A stretch of DNA of 64,000 nt from Bacillus sp. SM2101 (GTDB lineage Bacteria > Bacillota > Bacilli > Bacillales > SM2101), in NCBI RefSeq assembly GCF_018588585.1, contig NZ_JAEUFG010000005.1, positions 34,474-98,473 on the forward strand, read 5' to 3'. Made by a program: the position numbers and the translations under genes. The notes under the pieces are model-generated. The model had not been told where the DNA came from. It saw only the letters and a program-made list of their open reading frames with translations, and made no database searches. This document shows, in pieces, positions 42,831 through 52,505 of this stretch. Each line of letters starts with the position of its first letter. Positions within the stretch are counted from its first letter, which is position 1.

Positions 42831-45374
42831 ATGGCAAGTCAATCACAGTCAAGAACAGCACGTAAACAAGCTGAACGTAACCATAAAAGTAACCAAAAAC
42901 CTAAAAAAAGTATCTTTCAATTTATTAAGAAACTTATTTTAGTATTTTTTTCGTTAGGAATTATTGGCGCTATAGTTGGAGGAATTGCATTTTATGTAAT
43001 CATTAAAGATGTGCCTCCATTAGATGAACAAGCATTTCAAGCATCATTCTCTTCAAAGGTATTTGATAAAGATGGCAATGAATTTGCTGAGCTTGGGATA
43101 GAGAAACGCACGTATGTAAAATATAACGAAATTCCAACAGTACTTCAAGATGCATTTCTAGCTGTTGAAGACGCTCGTTTTCTTGAACATCATGGAATTG
43201 ACCCCATTCGAATCGGTGGAGCCGTTCTTGCTAATATTACAGAAGGCTTCGGTGCTGAAGGGGCAAGTACTATCACACAACAAGTTGTCAAAAACTATGT
43301 GTTAACACCTGAAAAAAAAATAAGTCGAAAAGTTCAAGAGGCATGGTTAGCATATAAGCTTGAACAAATTAAATCTAAAGAAGAGATATTAGAACTGTAT
43401 TTAAATAAAATCTTTTTAGGTGGAAGTACGTACGGAGTAGGCAAAGCAGCTGAAGTATATTTCGGCCTTGATAAAGATAATTTAAATGACATGCAACTAC
43501 ATCAGGCTGCTTTACTAGCAGGAATGACTCAAAGTCCAAATAATTACAATCCTATTAAAAATCCTGAAGCAGCAGAAGAAAGAAGAAATGTTGTACTGTC
43601 TTTAATGTCGCAACATGGCTTTATTTCAGCTGAACAGGCTGAACAAGCCAAAGCAATACCTGTTGAAGAATCACTGAATGTAACAACAATAGAATCTGAA
43701 CCTTATGACGCTTTTCTAGATTATGTTATAGAAGAAATTAATGAATCTGGAGATTACGATCTATATTCAGGTGGACTAGAAATCTATACGACGTTAGATA
43801 CAGAAGCACAAAAATACACTAATGAGCTGTTACAATCGAATAATGTTGTCAACTTCCCAAACGAGAACCTCCAAGCTGGAATTACATTACTTGATACAAA
43901 AACAGGTCAAATAAGAGCCATCGGTGGTGGACGTAATCAAGACGCTGCAAGAGGTTGGAATTATGCTATAGATACAAAAGCACAACCAGGATCTTCCATA
44001 AAACCTGTTCTTGATTATGGTCCTGCAATTGAATATTTAAAATGGTCGACATATGAACAAATTAATGATGAACAAATGACATATGCTGATTCTAATAAAC
44101 AAATATATAATTGGTATGATGGATATAGAGGCTGGATGTCTATGAGATATGCTATAGAACAGTCAGTTAATGTTCCAGCAGTTAAAGCAGTGAGAGAAGT
44201 CGGTCTCGATAAAGCAAGAGACTTTGCGGTTGGTTTAGGAATCCCACTAGAAAAACAAATATACGAACCATACGCTATAGGTGGATTTAGTACTGGTGTA
44301 TCTACATTAGACATGGCAGGTGCATTCAGTGCCTTTGGTAATGAAGGATTTTATAATCAACCTCATGCTGTTACTAAAATTGTTTTTCCTGATGGAAGGG
44401 AAATAGATTTAACGCCGGAAACTGAAGAAGCGATGTCAGATTACACTGCTTTTATGATAACTGATATGTTAAAATCTGTTGTTACCAATGGAACAGGTCG
44501 GGATGCCTTTGTTAGCAATGCAGTCCCAGTTGCCGGTAAAACAGGATCTACTAACTATCCTGTAGAAGAAACACAAAAATACGGTTTACCGGAAAATGCA
44601 ACGAAAGACGTATGGTTTGCAGGCTATACAACAGAATATACGGCAGCAATATGGACAGGATTTAATCGAATTAGTGAAGATGCATATTTTAAAAGCGTAG
44701 ATGAAGAAAAAATTGCCCGTAGACTATTTAAAAATTTATTCACCCACATATCAGGTGGTGAATCTGCTGATTTCACTGTACCTAACAGTGTGGTTCAACA
44801 AAAGGTTGAAAAAGGGTCAAATCCCGCAAAATTACCTAGTGAATTTACACCACAAAGTGAAATCGTCTACGAATACTTTGTGAAAGGCACAGAACCAACT
44901 AAGGTCTCAGAAAAATATGATAAAATAGACCCACCTAATGGTTTTGAAGCTTTATATGATGAAAGAACTAATGCATTACAATTATTGTGGGACTATACGT
45001 TAGATGGGTCTGAGGAAGAATTAAGTGACATTTCATTCGAAATTAAACAATCAATTGATGAAGGCCCGTATGAAGTAATAGGCACTACAAAAGAGTTTAG
45101 TTACCTCGTACCTGATCCGATTGAAGGGGCAATCTACTCTTATCAGATCTCAGCAGTTAGTGACAGCAATCCAGAAAATAGAAGTGACCCACTAAGTGCC
45201 TCTGTTGAGATTCCGATATTTGAGGAAGAATTAGAAAATCCGTTTGATGACTTATTTGATGAAGAGCCAGGAACTGATGATGAAGGAGAAATTGGAGACC
45301 CATTAATTGATGAAGGTGACCATGATGAACGGCCACCTGAACCACCTCCAAGTGAAGAGGATAATAATGAATAA
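42831..45374 (+). CDS. ponA: Penicillin-binding protein 1A/1B
   Basis: An 847-residue class A PBP. Short cytoplasmic tail, one membrane anchor (about 28-58), GT51 glycosyltransferase (AVEDARFLEHHGID with catalytic Glu; STITQQVVKNY), then transpeptidase with SSIKP (Ser near 388), SVN and KTGS (near 569). The C-terminus has a fibronectin-III-like domain (about 690-795) and an acidic Asp/Glu/Pro tail. It polymerises and crosslinks peptidoglycan and is localised with GpsB. ATG 42831. It ends the recU-ponA operon, with a strong terminator. Confidence 0.97.
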   Translation: MASQSQSRTARKQAERNHKSNQKPKKSIFQFIKKLILVFFSLGIIGAIVGGIAFYVIIKDVPPLDEQAFQASFSSKVFDKDGNEFAELGIEKRTYVKYNEIPTVLQDAFLAVEDARFLEHHGIDPIRIGGAVLANITEGFGAEGASTITQQVVKNYVLTPEKKISRKVQEAWLAYKLEQIKSKEEILELYLNKIFLGGSTYGVGKAAEVYFGLDKDNLNDMQLHQAALLAGMTQSPNNYNPIKNPEAAEERRNVVLSLMSQHGFISAEQAEQAKAIPVEESLNVTTIESEPYDAFLDYVIEEINESGDYDLYSGGLEIYTTLDTEAQKYTNELLQSNNVVNFPNENLQAGITLLDTKTGQIRAIGGGRNQDAARGWNYAIDTKAQPGSSIKPVLDYGPAIEYLKWSTYEQINDEQMTYADSNKQIYNWYDGYRGWMSMRYAIEQSVNVPAVKAVREVGLDKARDFAVGLGIPLEKQIYEPYAIGGFSTGVSTLDMAGAFSAFGNEGFYNQPHAVTKIVFPDGREIDLTPETEEAMSDYTAFMITDMLKSVVTNGTGRDAFVSNAVPVAGKTGSTNYPVEETQKYGLPENATKDVWFAGYTTEYTAAIWTGFNRISEDAYFKSVDEEKIARRLFKNLFTHISGGESADFTVPNSVVQQKVEKGSNPAKLPSEFTPQSEIVYEYFVKGTEPTKVSEKYDKIDPPNGFEALYDERTNALQLLWDYTLDGSEEELSDISFEIKQSIDEGPYEVIGTTKEFSYLVPDPIEGAIYSYQISAVSDSNPENRSDPLSASVEIPIFEEELENPFDDLFDEEPGTDDEGEIGDPLIDEGDHDERPPEPPPSEEDNNE

Positions 45375-45380
45375 TAACTG

Positions 45381-45421
45381 AAAAAACAACAGGCTATGAG
45401 AGGTAGCCTGTTGTTTTTTTT
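45381..45421 (+). terminator. Intrinsic terminator of recU-ponA
   Basis: AAAACAACAGGCTA pairs with TAGCCTGTTGTTTT around TGAGAGG and runs into a run of T. Confidence 0.9.
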
Positions 45422-45657
45422 GTGGGTAAGCTCGTCCAAATGGTGGTTAAACAAAAGTCATTTTTTCATTTGTAAATTAATATTTAAAGATTTTTAACTA
45501 AGGTTATTTTCACATAGATTATCGCCCTTCGTGCTCAAGTTATCCACGTATATAACTATTGCTCCGTAAGTTGAATAACTACATAAAGCCCTGTAATAGT
45601 AATTAACAAAGTTGACGAACCTTACTCACTAGCTAATTTCAATCCTAAGTATCGATG

Positions 45658-46170
45658 TTATTTTTGTAATGCAACAATCTTATAATATATTTTAGTACTT
45701 TCTTGAAATAACTCACTAAGCTGTATAAAAGAATGAAATTGATGTGGTTTTTTCATTATAAAATCAATTCTTTCACCTACATTGATCGGTTTGTATTTCA
45801 ATTCTTTAATTTGATCTTGAATATTAATAAGGTTCGTTACAGGGCTGCTGTTCATCCAAAAAAGCATAGATAAGAACAAACCTAATGATTGAACAATCGC
45901 CTGTTTGATATTCGTTTTTATCCTCTGCTGAAAATGTTGAGTTAACTCTGGTTCAATCTCCTTCCATTTAGCTATTACTATAGGAATATATTGCTCTATC
46001 GACAACCAAGGCTTAATTGTATCTATATCGTTATGTGCTGCAATGTCGTAGCCAAAATTTATTAAATCAACGTTCAATTCAAATGAATTATGTAGGTTAA
46101 TATTTAGATTTGTTATAGACTCAGGGAAAAAGAGTGTATTTTTCATATGGTTTGGGATATTTAGTTCCAA
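45658..46170 (-). CDS. ypoC: YpoC family protein
   Basis: A 170-residue protein with one hydrophobic helical segment (IVQSLGLFLSMLFWM). It is identified as YpoC from its position directly after nth and from the pattern KPINVGERIDFIMKKPHQFH seen in that family. Function unknown. Start TTG 46170 lies 2 bases after the nth stop, with GGGGAG upstream, so translation is coupled to nth. Confidence 0.78.
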   Translation of the reverse strand: MELNIPNHMKNTLFFPESITNLNINLHNSFELNVDLINFGYDIAAHNDIDTIKPWLSIEQYIPIVIAKWKEIEPELTQHFQQRIKTNIKQAIVQSLGLFLSMLFWMNSSPVTNLINIQDQIKELKYKPINVGERIDFIMKKPHQFHSFIQLSELFQESTKIYYKIVALQK

Positions 46171-46172
46171 CC

Positions 46173-46844
46173 TTATTTCTCCCCTTTGGTAATTCTATTG
46201 TTCTTTTTCATTCTTTTTTTACCCTCTCTGCACAAATCAAGGAGTGGACATACTTCACACTGAGGTGATTGTGCTTTACAATGATATCTACCGAAAAATA
46301 TCATGCGATGATGGGTCACAGACCATTCATCCTTTGGTACTTTTCGCATTAGTGTTTTTTCTACTTCTAAAACACTATCCTTCCAACGACATATCCCTAA
46401 ACGTTTACTAACACGTTCAACATGAGTATCAACAGCAATCGCCGGTATGTCAAACGCGACTGAGACGACTACATTTGCTGTTTTTCTTCCTACACCTGGT
46501 AACTTCGTTAACTCGTCACGGTCATTAGGAACAATACCTCCATATTGCTCGATTAATAACTGAGATAGATTGCGGATATTTTTCGCCTTATTTCGAAATA
46601 AACCAATAGATCGAATATCCTGTTGTAACTCTTCTAATGAGACTGCCAAATAATCTTCAGGCTTCTTATACTTTGTAAACAACTTTTTAGTTACTTTATT
46701 TACAAGTGCATCGGTGCATTGTGCAGATAGAGCAACAGCAACCACAAGCTCAAATGGATTTGAGTGATTTAGTTCACAATGTGCATCAGGAAACATTTCC
46801 CCCATTTTATCTAAACAAAACCTAATTTGTGTATTATTTAACAT
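46173..46844 (-). CDS. nth: Endonuclease III
   Basis: A 223-residue DNA glycosylase/AP lyase for oxidised pyrimidines. HhH motif LPGVGRKTANVVVSVAF with catalytic Lys, then VDTHVERVSKRLG with the catalytic Asp. The C-terminal [4Fe-4S] cluster is C-x6-C-x2-C-x5-C in CKAQSPQCEVCPLLDLC. Start ATG 46844 fits the family N-terminus (MLNNTQIRFCLDK); an in-frame TTG at 46862 has no ribosome site. nth-ypoC is a coupled pair downstream of dnaD. Confidence 0.96.
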   Translation of the reverse strand: MLNNTQIRFCLDKMGEMFPDAHCELNHSNPFELVVAVALSAQCTDALVNKVTKKLFTKYKKPEDYLAVSLEELQQDIRSIGLFRNKAKNIRNLSQLLIEQYGGIVPNDRDELTKLPGVGRKTANVVVSVAFDIPAIAVDTHVERVSKRLGICRWKDSVLEVEKTLMRKVPKDEWSVTHHRMIFFGRYHCKAQSPQCEVCPLLDLCREGKKRMKKNNRITKGEK

Positions 46845-47073
46845 AGTATATTTCACACCCAATTTTAATTATTGACTACTCCGCATTAATTGTTCCTTTC
46901 CCTACGAACAGATAACACTAATAAAGATTATCATTAGGGACGGTTATTCCTCTTTTAAAAAGATCAATATCATACAGTCTCCGTTGGATTTTTAGGTTAA
47001 TTTACAACATTGTAAAGTAGTATTCTTTGCAATGCGGATCAGTCTTGTTAATCAATTTACATAAGTAAGTAGG

Positions 47074-47110
47074 ACAAAAAAAATCAGGCTGCAAATAGCT
47101 CACCTGATTG
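47074..47110 (-). terminator. Intrinsic terminator of dnaD
   Basis: On the - strand AATCAGG...CCTGATT with a 14-base loop followed by eight T. It separates dnaD from nth, which usually share a transcript, so nth may have its own promoter in the 230-bp remainder. Confidence 0.65.
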
Positions 47111-47131
47111 TTCGCTACTTTTTTCAAAAGA

Positions 47132-47830
47132 TCACTGCTGTTCAAGCCAATTATAAAAAGGAATAGTACGTTTATATTCCCCTTCCTGTGTACTTGACCG
47201 TTTTTGTTGATGCTTCCGAATATTTTTACCGTAACTTTGAGCTTGTTCAACCGTTTTTATCCCATTCTTTTTCCACTCAAATAATATGCGATCAATATAT
47301 CTAAAATTTAATTTTCCTGATAGTACTGCTTCACGCAATGCTGTCTTAATAATGATTGGATTATATTGATCCTGATCAAGCCACATAGATAATGTTTCAC
47401 CTTCGAATGGTGATAAAGGTCGACCAAACTCTTCTTCAAACATCACATATAAATTAATATCTTCTTTGTTTGGTTCTTCAACCGCAGTCTCTGATACAAA
47501 GCTCATTAAAACTTTTTCCCACAATGGCTGCAAGGAATACTGCTCATTAATTTTTCCATGCTCATCACTGCCTTCTTCAATACGAATATACGCTCTTTTT
47601 AATAACAATCGTAATATATCCGTGCACTCTTCTGTTGAAAATGTCATTCTATCAGCTAATTCATTTGGTGTAGGGAATTTGTTTCCTTGTTCTATAAAAG
47701 AATACACATGTAAAATTAACATAAGTTCCTGTTCATTAAGGCCAATCTGTACGTAGTTTTGTAACAGCAATTTTGGGATAGAGATACTGCCTTGATCAAG
47801 CCAGTCAAGCATTTTATCTTTACTTATCAT
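47132..47830 (-). CDS. dnaD: DNA replication initiation protein DnaD
   Basis: A 232-residue primosome component. N-terminal winged-helix oligomerisation domain (about 1-115) and C-terminal DnaB/DnaD-like domain (about 130-200) with FEEEFGRPLSPFEGETLSMW and the YxxxIRxWxxxG-like RYIDRILFEWKKNGIKT. It remodels DNA at oriC and recruits DnaB and DnaI. ATG 47830 follows GAGGTGTCATAA. Confidence 0.95.
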   Translation of the reverse strand: MISKDKMLDWLDQGSISIPKLLLQNYVQIGLNEQELMLILHVYSFIEQGNKFPTPNELADRMTFSTEECTDILRLLLKRAYIRIEEGSDEHGKINEQYSLQPLWEKVLMSFVSETAVEEPNKEDINLYVMFEEEFGRPLSPFEGETLSMWLDQDQYNPIIIKTALREAVLSGKLNFRYIDRILFEWKKNGIKTVEQAQSYGKNIRKHQQKRSSTQEGEYKRTIPFYNWLEQQ

Positions 47831-47918
47831 TTATGACACCTCGTCCTTAGTATAACATGAACAAGAATATGTGATGACCGTTTACAAACCATTTCACAGT
47901 ACATCATATATGCAAAAA

Positions 47919-48020
47919 GGATGTCTCAAAAGAAAACGATCTGACATACAATTTCTTGCAATAAGGAGATTCTTCCTTAAATATTGGATGAAATGTAAGT
48001 TAGATCCTTTAGAGTCACCC
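47919..48020. repeat. Miniature palindromic element (MITE-like)
   Basis: Left GGATGTCTCAAAAG...GATCTGACATACAATTTC and right GAAATGTAAGTTAGATCCTT followed by TAGAGTCACCC are imperfect inverted copies over about 35 bp. The centre contains AAGGA/TCCTT. The whole 102 bp can fold as one long hairpin. No coding capacity. Confidence 0.65.
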
Positions 48021-48170
48021 TCCAAGGGAATTTATCAGTCATAATATGCTAAATAGCAAATGACAGACAAACATAATCATTTTAGTTTATATTTCAACTT
48101 AATTATTTATGAATACCATTTATTACAGTGAGATCTTCACTATTCACTTTCTGGTGAAAACCTTACCCCA
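48021..48170. other. Intergenic remainder before the asnS terminator
   Basis: AT-rich, between the palindromic element and the hairpin at 48177. No gene, promoter or repeat was recognised in it. Confidence 0.3.
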
Positions 48171-48172
48171 TT

Positions 48173-48202
48173 TAAAGCTCCCACCTATTGAGGTGGGAGC
48201 CG
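48173..48202 (-). terminator. Terminator of asnS
   Basis: On the - strand GCTCCCACCT-CAAT-AGGTGGGAGC followed by TTTAAAT, 20 bases after the asnS stop. It is similar to the hairpin at 31174-31195. Confidence 0.6.
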
Positions 48203-48220
48203 GAGAACATTAAACTAATT

Positions 48221-49513
48221 TTAAGGATATAGACGGTTTAATAAACGTGGGAATGGAATTGTTTCACGTACATGCTCAACACCACTAAGCCATGCTACCG
48301 TTCTTTCTAATCCTAAGCCGAATCCAGAATGGGGAACCGAACCGTATTGACGTAAATCTAAATACCATTGATAAGCCTCTGGAGATAAATCATGTTCCTT
48401 CATACGTTGAGCTAATAATTCAGCATCATGTATGCGTTCAGAGCCGCCAATAATCTCACCATACCCTTCTGGAGCAATTAAATCAGCACATAACACAACA
48501 TCGTCTCGATTTGGATCTGGCTGCATATAAAAAGGTTTTAATGCTGTCGGATAATGTGTTATAAATACTGGCTTTTCAAAACTTTCTGCAATTGCAGTTT
48601 CATGAGGAGAACCAAAATCATCCCCCCATTCAATATCGTCAAAGCCCTTGTCGTGTAAAAACTTAATTGCATCATCATACGTAATACGTGGGAATGGTGC
48701 TGTAATCTTACTAAGTGTTTCAGTTTCTCTCCCTAAAATTTTCAATTCAAGTGCACAGTTTTTCAACACTGCTTGAACGATATAGGCTACATATTGTTCT
48801 TGTACTTGTAAATTATCTTCAAACTCGTAGAATGCCATTTCGGGTTCAATCATCCAAAATTCGATTAGATGACGACGAGTCTTAGACTTTTCTGCACGGA
48901 AAGTAGGACCAAAAGAAAATACTTTTCCTAAAGCCATCGCAGCAGCCTCCATATATAATTGGCCACTTTGTGATAGATAAGCATCCTCTTCAAAATATTT
49001 AGTATGGAATAATTCCGTTGTCCCCTCAGGAGCACTTCCAGTTAATATTGGTGGATCTACTTTGACAAAGCCATTGTTATTGAAAAATTCATACGTTGCA
49101 CGAATGATTTCATTACGTATTTTCATAACTGCATGCTGTCGTTTCGAGCGTATCCATAAATGACGATTGTCCATTAAAAATTCTGTACCATGCTTTTTAG
49201 GTGTTATCGGGTAGTCAACCGATTCACGAATCACTTTAATATTAGTTACTGTTAATTCATATCCAAAAGGTGACCGTTCATCTTCTTGAACCGTACCTGT
49301 TACAAACAATGAAGTTTCTTGTGTGATTGATTTAGCAAGCTTGAATACTTCTTCTTCAACCTCAGCCTTAACTACAACCCCTTGAATAAATCCTGAACCA
49401 TCTCTTAACTGTAGAAAAGCGATTTTTCCACTTGAACGTTTGTTAGCTAACCAAGCTCCAATGGTTACTTCCTGGCCAACATATTTACTTACTTCAGTAA
49501 TTGTCGTTTTCAC
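48221..49513 (-). CDS. asnS: Asparaginyl-tRNA synthetase
   Basis: A 430-residue class IIb aminoacyl-tRNA synthetase: N-terminal OB anticodon-binding domain ([20 protein letters not shown]) and catalytic domain with motif 2 [20 protein letters not shown] and motif 3 [12 protein letters not shown]. Start GTG 49513 gives the family N-terminus [13 protein letters not shown] and is 9 bases after GGAGGG; the longer ORF to 49591 is unsupported. I looked for a T-box in the upstream gap and did not find one. Confidence 0.97.
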   Translation of the reverse strand: MKTTITEVSKYVGQEVTIGAWLANKRSSGKIAFLQLRDGSGFIQGVVVKAEVEEEVFKLAKSITQETSLFVTGTVQEDERSPFGYELTVTNIKVIRESVDYPITPKKHGTEFLMDNRHLWIRSKRQHAVMKIRNEIIRATYEFFNNNGFVKVDPPILTGSAPEGTTELFHTKYFEEDAYLSQSGQLYMEAAAMALGKVFSFGPTFRAEKSKTRRHLIEFWMIEPEMAFYEFEDNLQVQEQYVAYIVQAVLKNCALELKILGRETETLSKITAPFPRITYDDAIKFLHDKGFDDIEWGDDFGSPHETAIAESFEKPVFITHYPTALKPFYMQPDPNRDDVVLCADLIAPEGYGEIIGGSERIHDAELLAQRMKEHDLSPEAYQWYLDLRQYGSVPHSGFGLGLERTVAWLSGVEHVRETIPFPRLLNRLYP

Positions 49514-49763
49514 TATAAAATTCCCTCCAAAATACAATACATCCGTTTGCAGAGGTAAACAAGTTGCTTGCCTCTTTTTATATGTATCCAAGTTACATTA
49601 TACATTTCGACAAAAATTGTTGCAAGGCAGAAAAGCGTGATTGCCACTGCTATTAGCTAATAGCACGGAAGAGTCTTAAAGCAACTTAGCATTGAGGCTA
49701 GACAATAAGACAATGCTATTCCAATCCTTATTCAACGAGGGTAAAAGTGCAAGATTCTCCAAC
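49514..49763. other. asnS upstream region
   Basis: No gene seen. It contains a perfect 16-base palindrome, GCTATTAGCTAATAGC, at 49649-49664 and is otherwise plain. The asnS promoter must lie here but is not obvious. Confidence 0.3.
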
Positions 49764-49839
49764 AAAAAGGGTCTGACTCGATATTATTTGCACAATACAT
49801 GCCTAAAGTACAAACTAACACTTTTTGAGTCAAACCCTC
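49764..49839 (-). repeat. REP-like palindrome, may act as the aspB terminator
   Basis: On the - strand GAGGGTTTGACTC pairs with GAGTCAGACCC across about 47 bases and runs into TTTTTG. GGGTCTGACTC-type palindromes recur in many genomes as REP elements, sometimes linked to RAYT transposases (family memory). No transposase is nearby. Confidence 0.5.
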
Positions 49840-49983
49840 TTTTATTTGGCTGTTTATGCAGTTGTAATTCTACACCAGAATAAGCATCTCGTCTAAAACA
49901 TAAAAAATAAATATATTAATCCCTTGTATCTTGAGTAAAAATGTATAACAAGCGCTTATATTTTGAGTGCATATTAAAAATCA

Positions 49984-51171
49984 TTATGCATGACATTGCA
50001 CTTTCATAAAATGACTAATTCTTTCAATTGCTTTTTCTAATTGATCAAGTGATGTCGCGTATGAAAGTCGTAAATTGTCTGGAGCTCCGAATCCTGACCC
50101 TGGAATGATTGCAACTTTTTCTTCTTCCAAAAGAGCTTTAGCTAATTCATCTACGTCTTTTAAACCTGCTAATTTAGCTGCCTCTTTGGCATTAGGAAAT
50201 AGGTAAAATGCCCCTTTAGGTTTAATACAAGTGAAGCCGGGAATTTGAATCAATTTTTCATAAATAATATTCAAGCGTTCTTCAAAAGCTACACGCATAT
50301 CTTCTACAGGCTGTTGAGAACCATTATAAGCCGCAAGAGTAGCATATTGTGCAATTGACGTTGGGTTAGATGTACTGTGACTTGCAAGATTTGTCATTGC
50401 TTTAATAATTTCTTTATTACCTGCAGCATAGCCAATTCTCCATCCAGTCATCGAATGTGATTTGGATACACCATTGATAATGATCGTCTGCTCTTTTAAT
50501 TGTGGAGATATCTGAGCAATCGAAACGTGTGCACTATTGGCGTATACGAGCTTTTCATAAATTTCATCAGAAATAATTAAGATGTTATGTTGTAAACATA
50601 TTTCACCTAACTCTGCCAATTCTTCTTTACTATATAACATTCCAGTAGGGTTACTTGGAGAATTAATAATAATTGCTTTAGTGCGCTCTGTAATTGCTCC
50701 CCTAAGTTGTTCGCCAGTAATTTTAAACTCATTCTCTTCTTCACCCTTGACAAATACAGGATGTCCTTCTGCTAATTTTACTTGCTCAGGATAGCTAACC
50801 CAATATGGAGAAGGTATAATTACTTCGTCACCCTCATTAAGAAGGACTTGAAATAGTGTATAAAGTGCGTGTTTCGCACCAGTACATACAATTATTTCAG
50901 ACGGATCATATTGAATCCCCTGATCTTTATTAAATTTATCACATATCTCTTTCTTTAAAGTTGGGAGGCCACCTGATGGTGTGTATTTAGTTTTACCTTC
51001 ATTCATGGCTGTAATAGAAGCTTCTATAATATGCTGTGGAGTATTGAAATCTGGTTCACCAGCTCCTAACCCTATTACATCATGCCCTTGTTCTTTAAGT
51101 TCTTTTGCAGTAGCAGTAATAGCCAATGTTGTTGAAGGTGTTAATGAAGATACTCGATGTGCCAATTTCAT
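49984..51171 (-). CDS. aspB: Aspartate aminotransferase
   Basis: A 395-residue PLP-dependent class I aminotransferase (subgroup I-gamma). The PLP lysine is in GVSKSHSMTGWRIGYAAG. The substrate-binding segments GAGEPDFNTP and NSPSNPTGM and the C-terminal NLRLSYA with the carboxylate-binding Arg are present. It interconverts aspartate/2-oxoglutarate and oxaloacetate/glutamate. ATG 51171 follows AAGGAGGAACTGAC. It is 20 bp downstream of ypmB on the same strand, in the conserved ypmA-ypmB-aspB-asnS order. Confidence 0.95.
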   Translation of the reverse strand: MKLAHRVSSLTPSTTLAITATAKELKEQGHDVIGLGAGEPDFNTPQHIIEASITAMNEGKTKYTPSGGLPTLKKEICDKFNKDQGIQYDPSEIIVCTGAKHALYTLFQVLLNEGDEVIIPSPYWVSYPEQVKLAEGHPVFVKGEEENEFKITGEQLRGAITERTKAIIINSPSNPTGMLYSKEELAELGEICLQHNILIISDEIYEKLVYANSAHVSIAQISPQLKEQTIIINGVSKSHSMTGWRIGYAAGNKEIIKAMTNLASHSTSNPTSIAQYATLAAYNGSQQPVEDMRVAFEERLNIIYEKLIQIPGFTCIKPKGAFYLFPNAKEAAKLAGLKDVDELAKALLEEEKVAIIPGSGFGAPDNLRLSYATSLDQLEKAIERISHFMKVQCHA

Positions 51172-51191
51172 GTCAGTTCCTCCTTGATTGT

Positions 51192-51674
51192 TTAGGATAT
51201 TATATACCTTTTGCGTTGAGTGCCTGTTTCAAAATAAGAGTAATGATAAACGTATCGGTTTTGGTGATCAATATAAACCGTTTCCCAAATTGGTATATTT
51301 CCATCCATTCCTAACGTTACTGATATGATCTTTTTGGGATTTTGTTCTTTGTTAACCATGTCAATGATTTGCTGTTCTGTTGTGCCATCTGCTTGGTTTT
51401 TAATAACAATAGGTTTGTTAACATCCTCAGGGATAAAAACTGCTAGAGCTTGCTCTGACTGATCTTCACCAAGCACAACAGAATATGCTTCTGTTCCATG
51501 ATATGTATATACTTTTTGAATAGTTTGCATTTGTGCTTCCTTTTTAGCTATGTTAATTGCTGTATCTTCAGCGATTTCAATCGGCTTCATTGCACTTAAA
51601 TACAAATATCCAATTATTATAAAGAAAATAATAGTGCTAATAACAGCTATTGGGATAATTCTTTTTTTCATCAT
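51192..51674 (-). CDS. ypmB: YpmB, membrane-anchored PepSY-like protein
   Basis: A 160-residue protein with an N-terminal transmembrane helix (IIPIAVISTIIFFIIIGYLY) and an outside PepSY/DUF5590-type domain. ATG 51674 is 7 bases after AAAGGA; the longer ORF to 51731 overlaps ypmA and is unlikely. Role unknown, with a possible cell-envelope function. It follows ypmA by 16 bp. Confidence 0.85.
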   Translation of the reverse strand: MMKKRIIPIAVISTIIFFIIIGYLYLSAMKPIEIAEDTAINIAKKEAQMQTIQKVYTYHGTEAYSVVLGEDQSEQALAVFIPEDVNKPIVIKNQADGTTEQQIIDMVNKEQNPKKIISVTLGMDGNIPIWETVYIDHQNRYVYHYSYFETGTQRKRYIIS

Positions 51675-51690
51675 TATAAAGTCCTTTTTA

Positions 51691-51861
51691 TTACGTACGG
51701 TAAATAGTAAAAACTGCTGTTTCTTCATCATTCTCGTCTAAAGCTAGTCCAAACATTAAATCTTGTCCTTTTAAAGTACGATTTAAATTATCGACAATTT
51801 TGTATAAATCAGAAGAATGTGCAATCTTTAAAGTAGATAATACTTCAATTTTACTTTCCAT
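51691..51861 (-). CDS. ypmA: YpmA (DUF4264)
   Basis: A 56-residue protein; MESKIEVLSTLKIAHSSDLY, followed by KIVDNLNRTLKGQDLMFGLAL, aligns almost residue for residue with B. subtilis YpmA. Function unknown. AGGAGG lies 12 bases before ATG 51861. First gene of the ypmA-ypmB-aspB unit. Confidence 0.85.
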   Translation of the reverse strand: MESKIEVLSTLKIAHSSDLYKIVDNLNRTLKGQDLMFGLALDENDEETAVFTIYRT

Positions 51862-52031
51862 GCAATAGAGTCCTCCTATTTTGTGAACAAATTTTGTTAC
51901 TTATATTGTTAAGAACTAAGGTAAAAATAACAGTACTCACAAAGTAAGTGAGAGTAATCTATATCAATTATAACAGGTGTATTCAACAAATTGATAATAA
52001 ATATGATAAGAGTGTTTCCTAGCTCTTTTTA

Positions 52032-52162
52032 TAAGGCTCTTTTCTGAAACTTGTTGAAATGAGCTTAATTTCAACCAACAAATAAATGTATACAATTGAC
52101 CTCATTTTACATGTGAAAGGATGCCTAAGAAAAGCAACAATCAAATGCGATAACAGTCTTTT
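52032..52162 (+). repeat. Dispersed structured repeat, copy M
   Basis: AAGGCTCTTTTCTGAAACTT at the left and AAGCAACAATCAAATGCGAT followed by AACAGTCTTT at the right. It is shorter than other copies (131 bp), lacking part of the core. Confidence 0.7.
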
Positions 52163-52229
52163 ATAAAAAATATACCCTAACCCACACCGTAGACCTGTAC
52201 ACACAAGTTGTTACAGGTTTTTTATTTCA

Positions 52230-52495
52230 AAATCTTTACGTGAACTTTGTTCCCATGTTCAAATAAATTTCATTATGTATAGTAGGTTTTTTATAGTCTT
52301 TAGAGAAGAATTATTTAGAAATGGTAACAATTAATGTGCCTACAGAAGGTCAGAAACTTCTTTCTAATGTTACCAAATTAGTATCATAAAAAATGTTATA
52401 TATGTTAGTCATCTTTGTATTGAAGAAAAGATGGACGAACGAGTACTCGTTTAATTCTTTATACGACAAACAATCCTTGCTAAACACCCTATGTT
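52230..52495 (+). repeat. Dispersed structured repeat, copy N with an internal insertion
   Basis: Left end AATCTTTACGTGAACTTTGT; the core resumes at 52375 (ACCAAATTAGTATCATAAAA, as in copy D) and GAAGAAAAGATGGACGAACG. Between them is an extra hairpin, GGTAACAATTA...TAATGTTACC (52323-52376). Confidence 0.55.
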
Positions 52496-52505
52496 TAACA
52501 AAATT

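Noticed and set aside
45143..45454. A Ser/Gly/Pro-rich 103-codon ORF on the - strand
   Set aside because: Its low-complexity protein is the complement of the acidic tail of PonA and it runs through the ponA terminator.
49514..49983. Possible T-box leader before asnS
   Set aside because: No T-box sequence, specifier-loop structure or antiterminator was found; the hairpin present fits better as a terminator or REP for the upstream aspB transcript.
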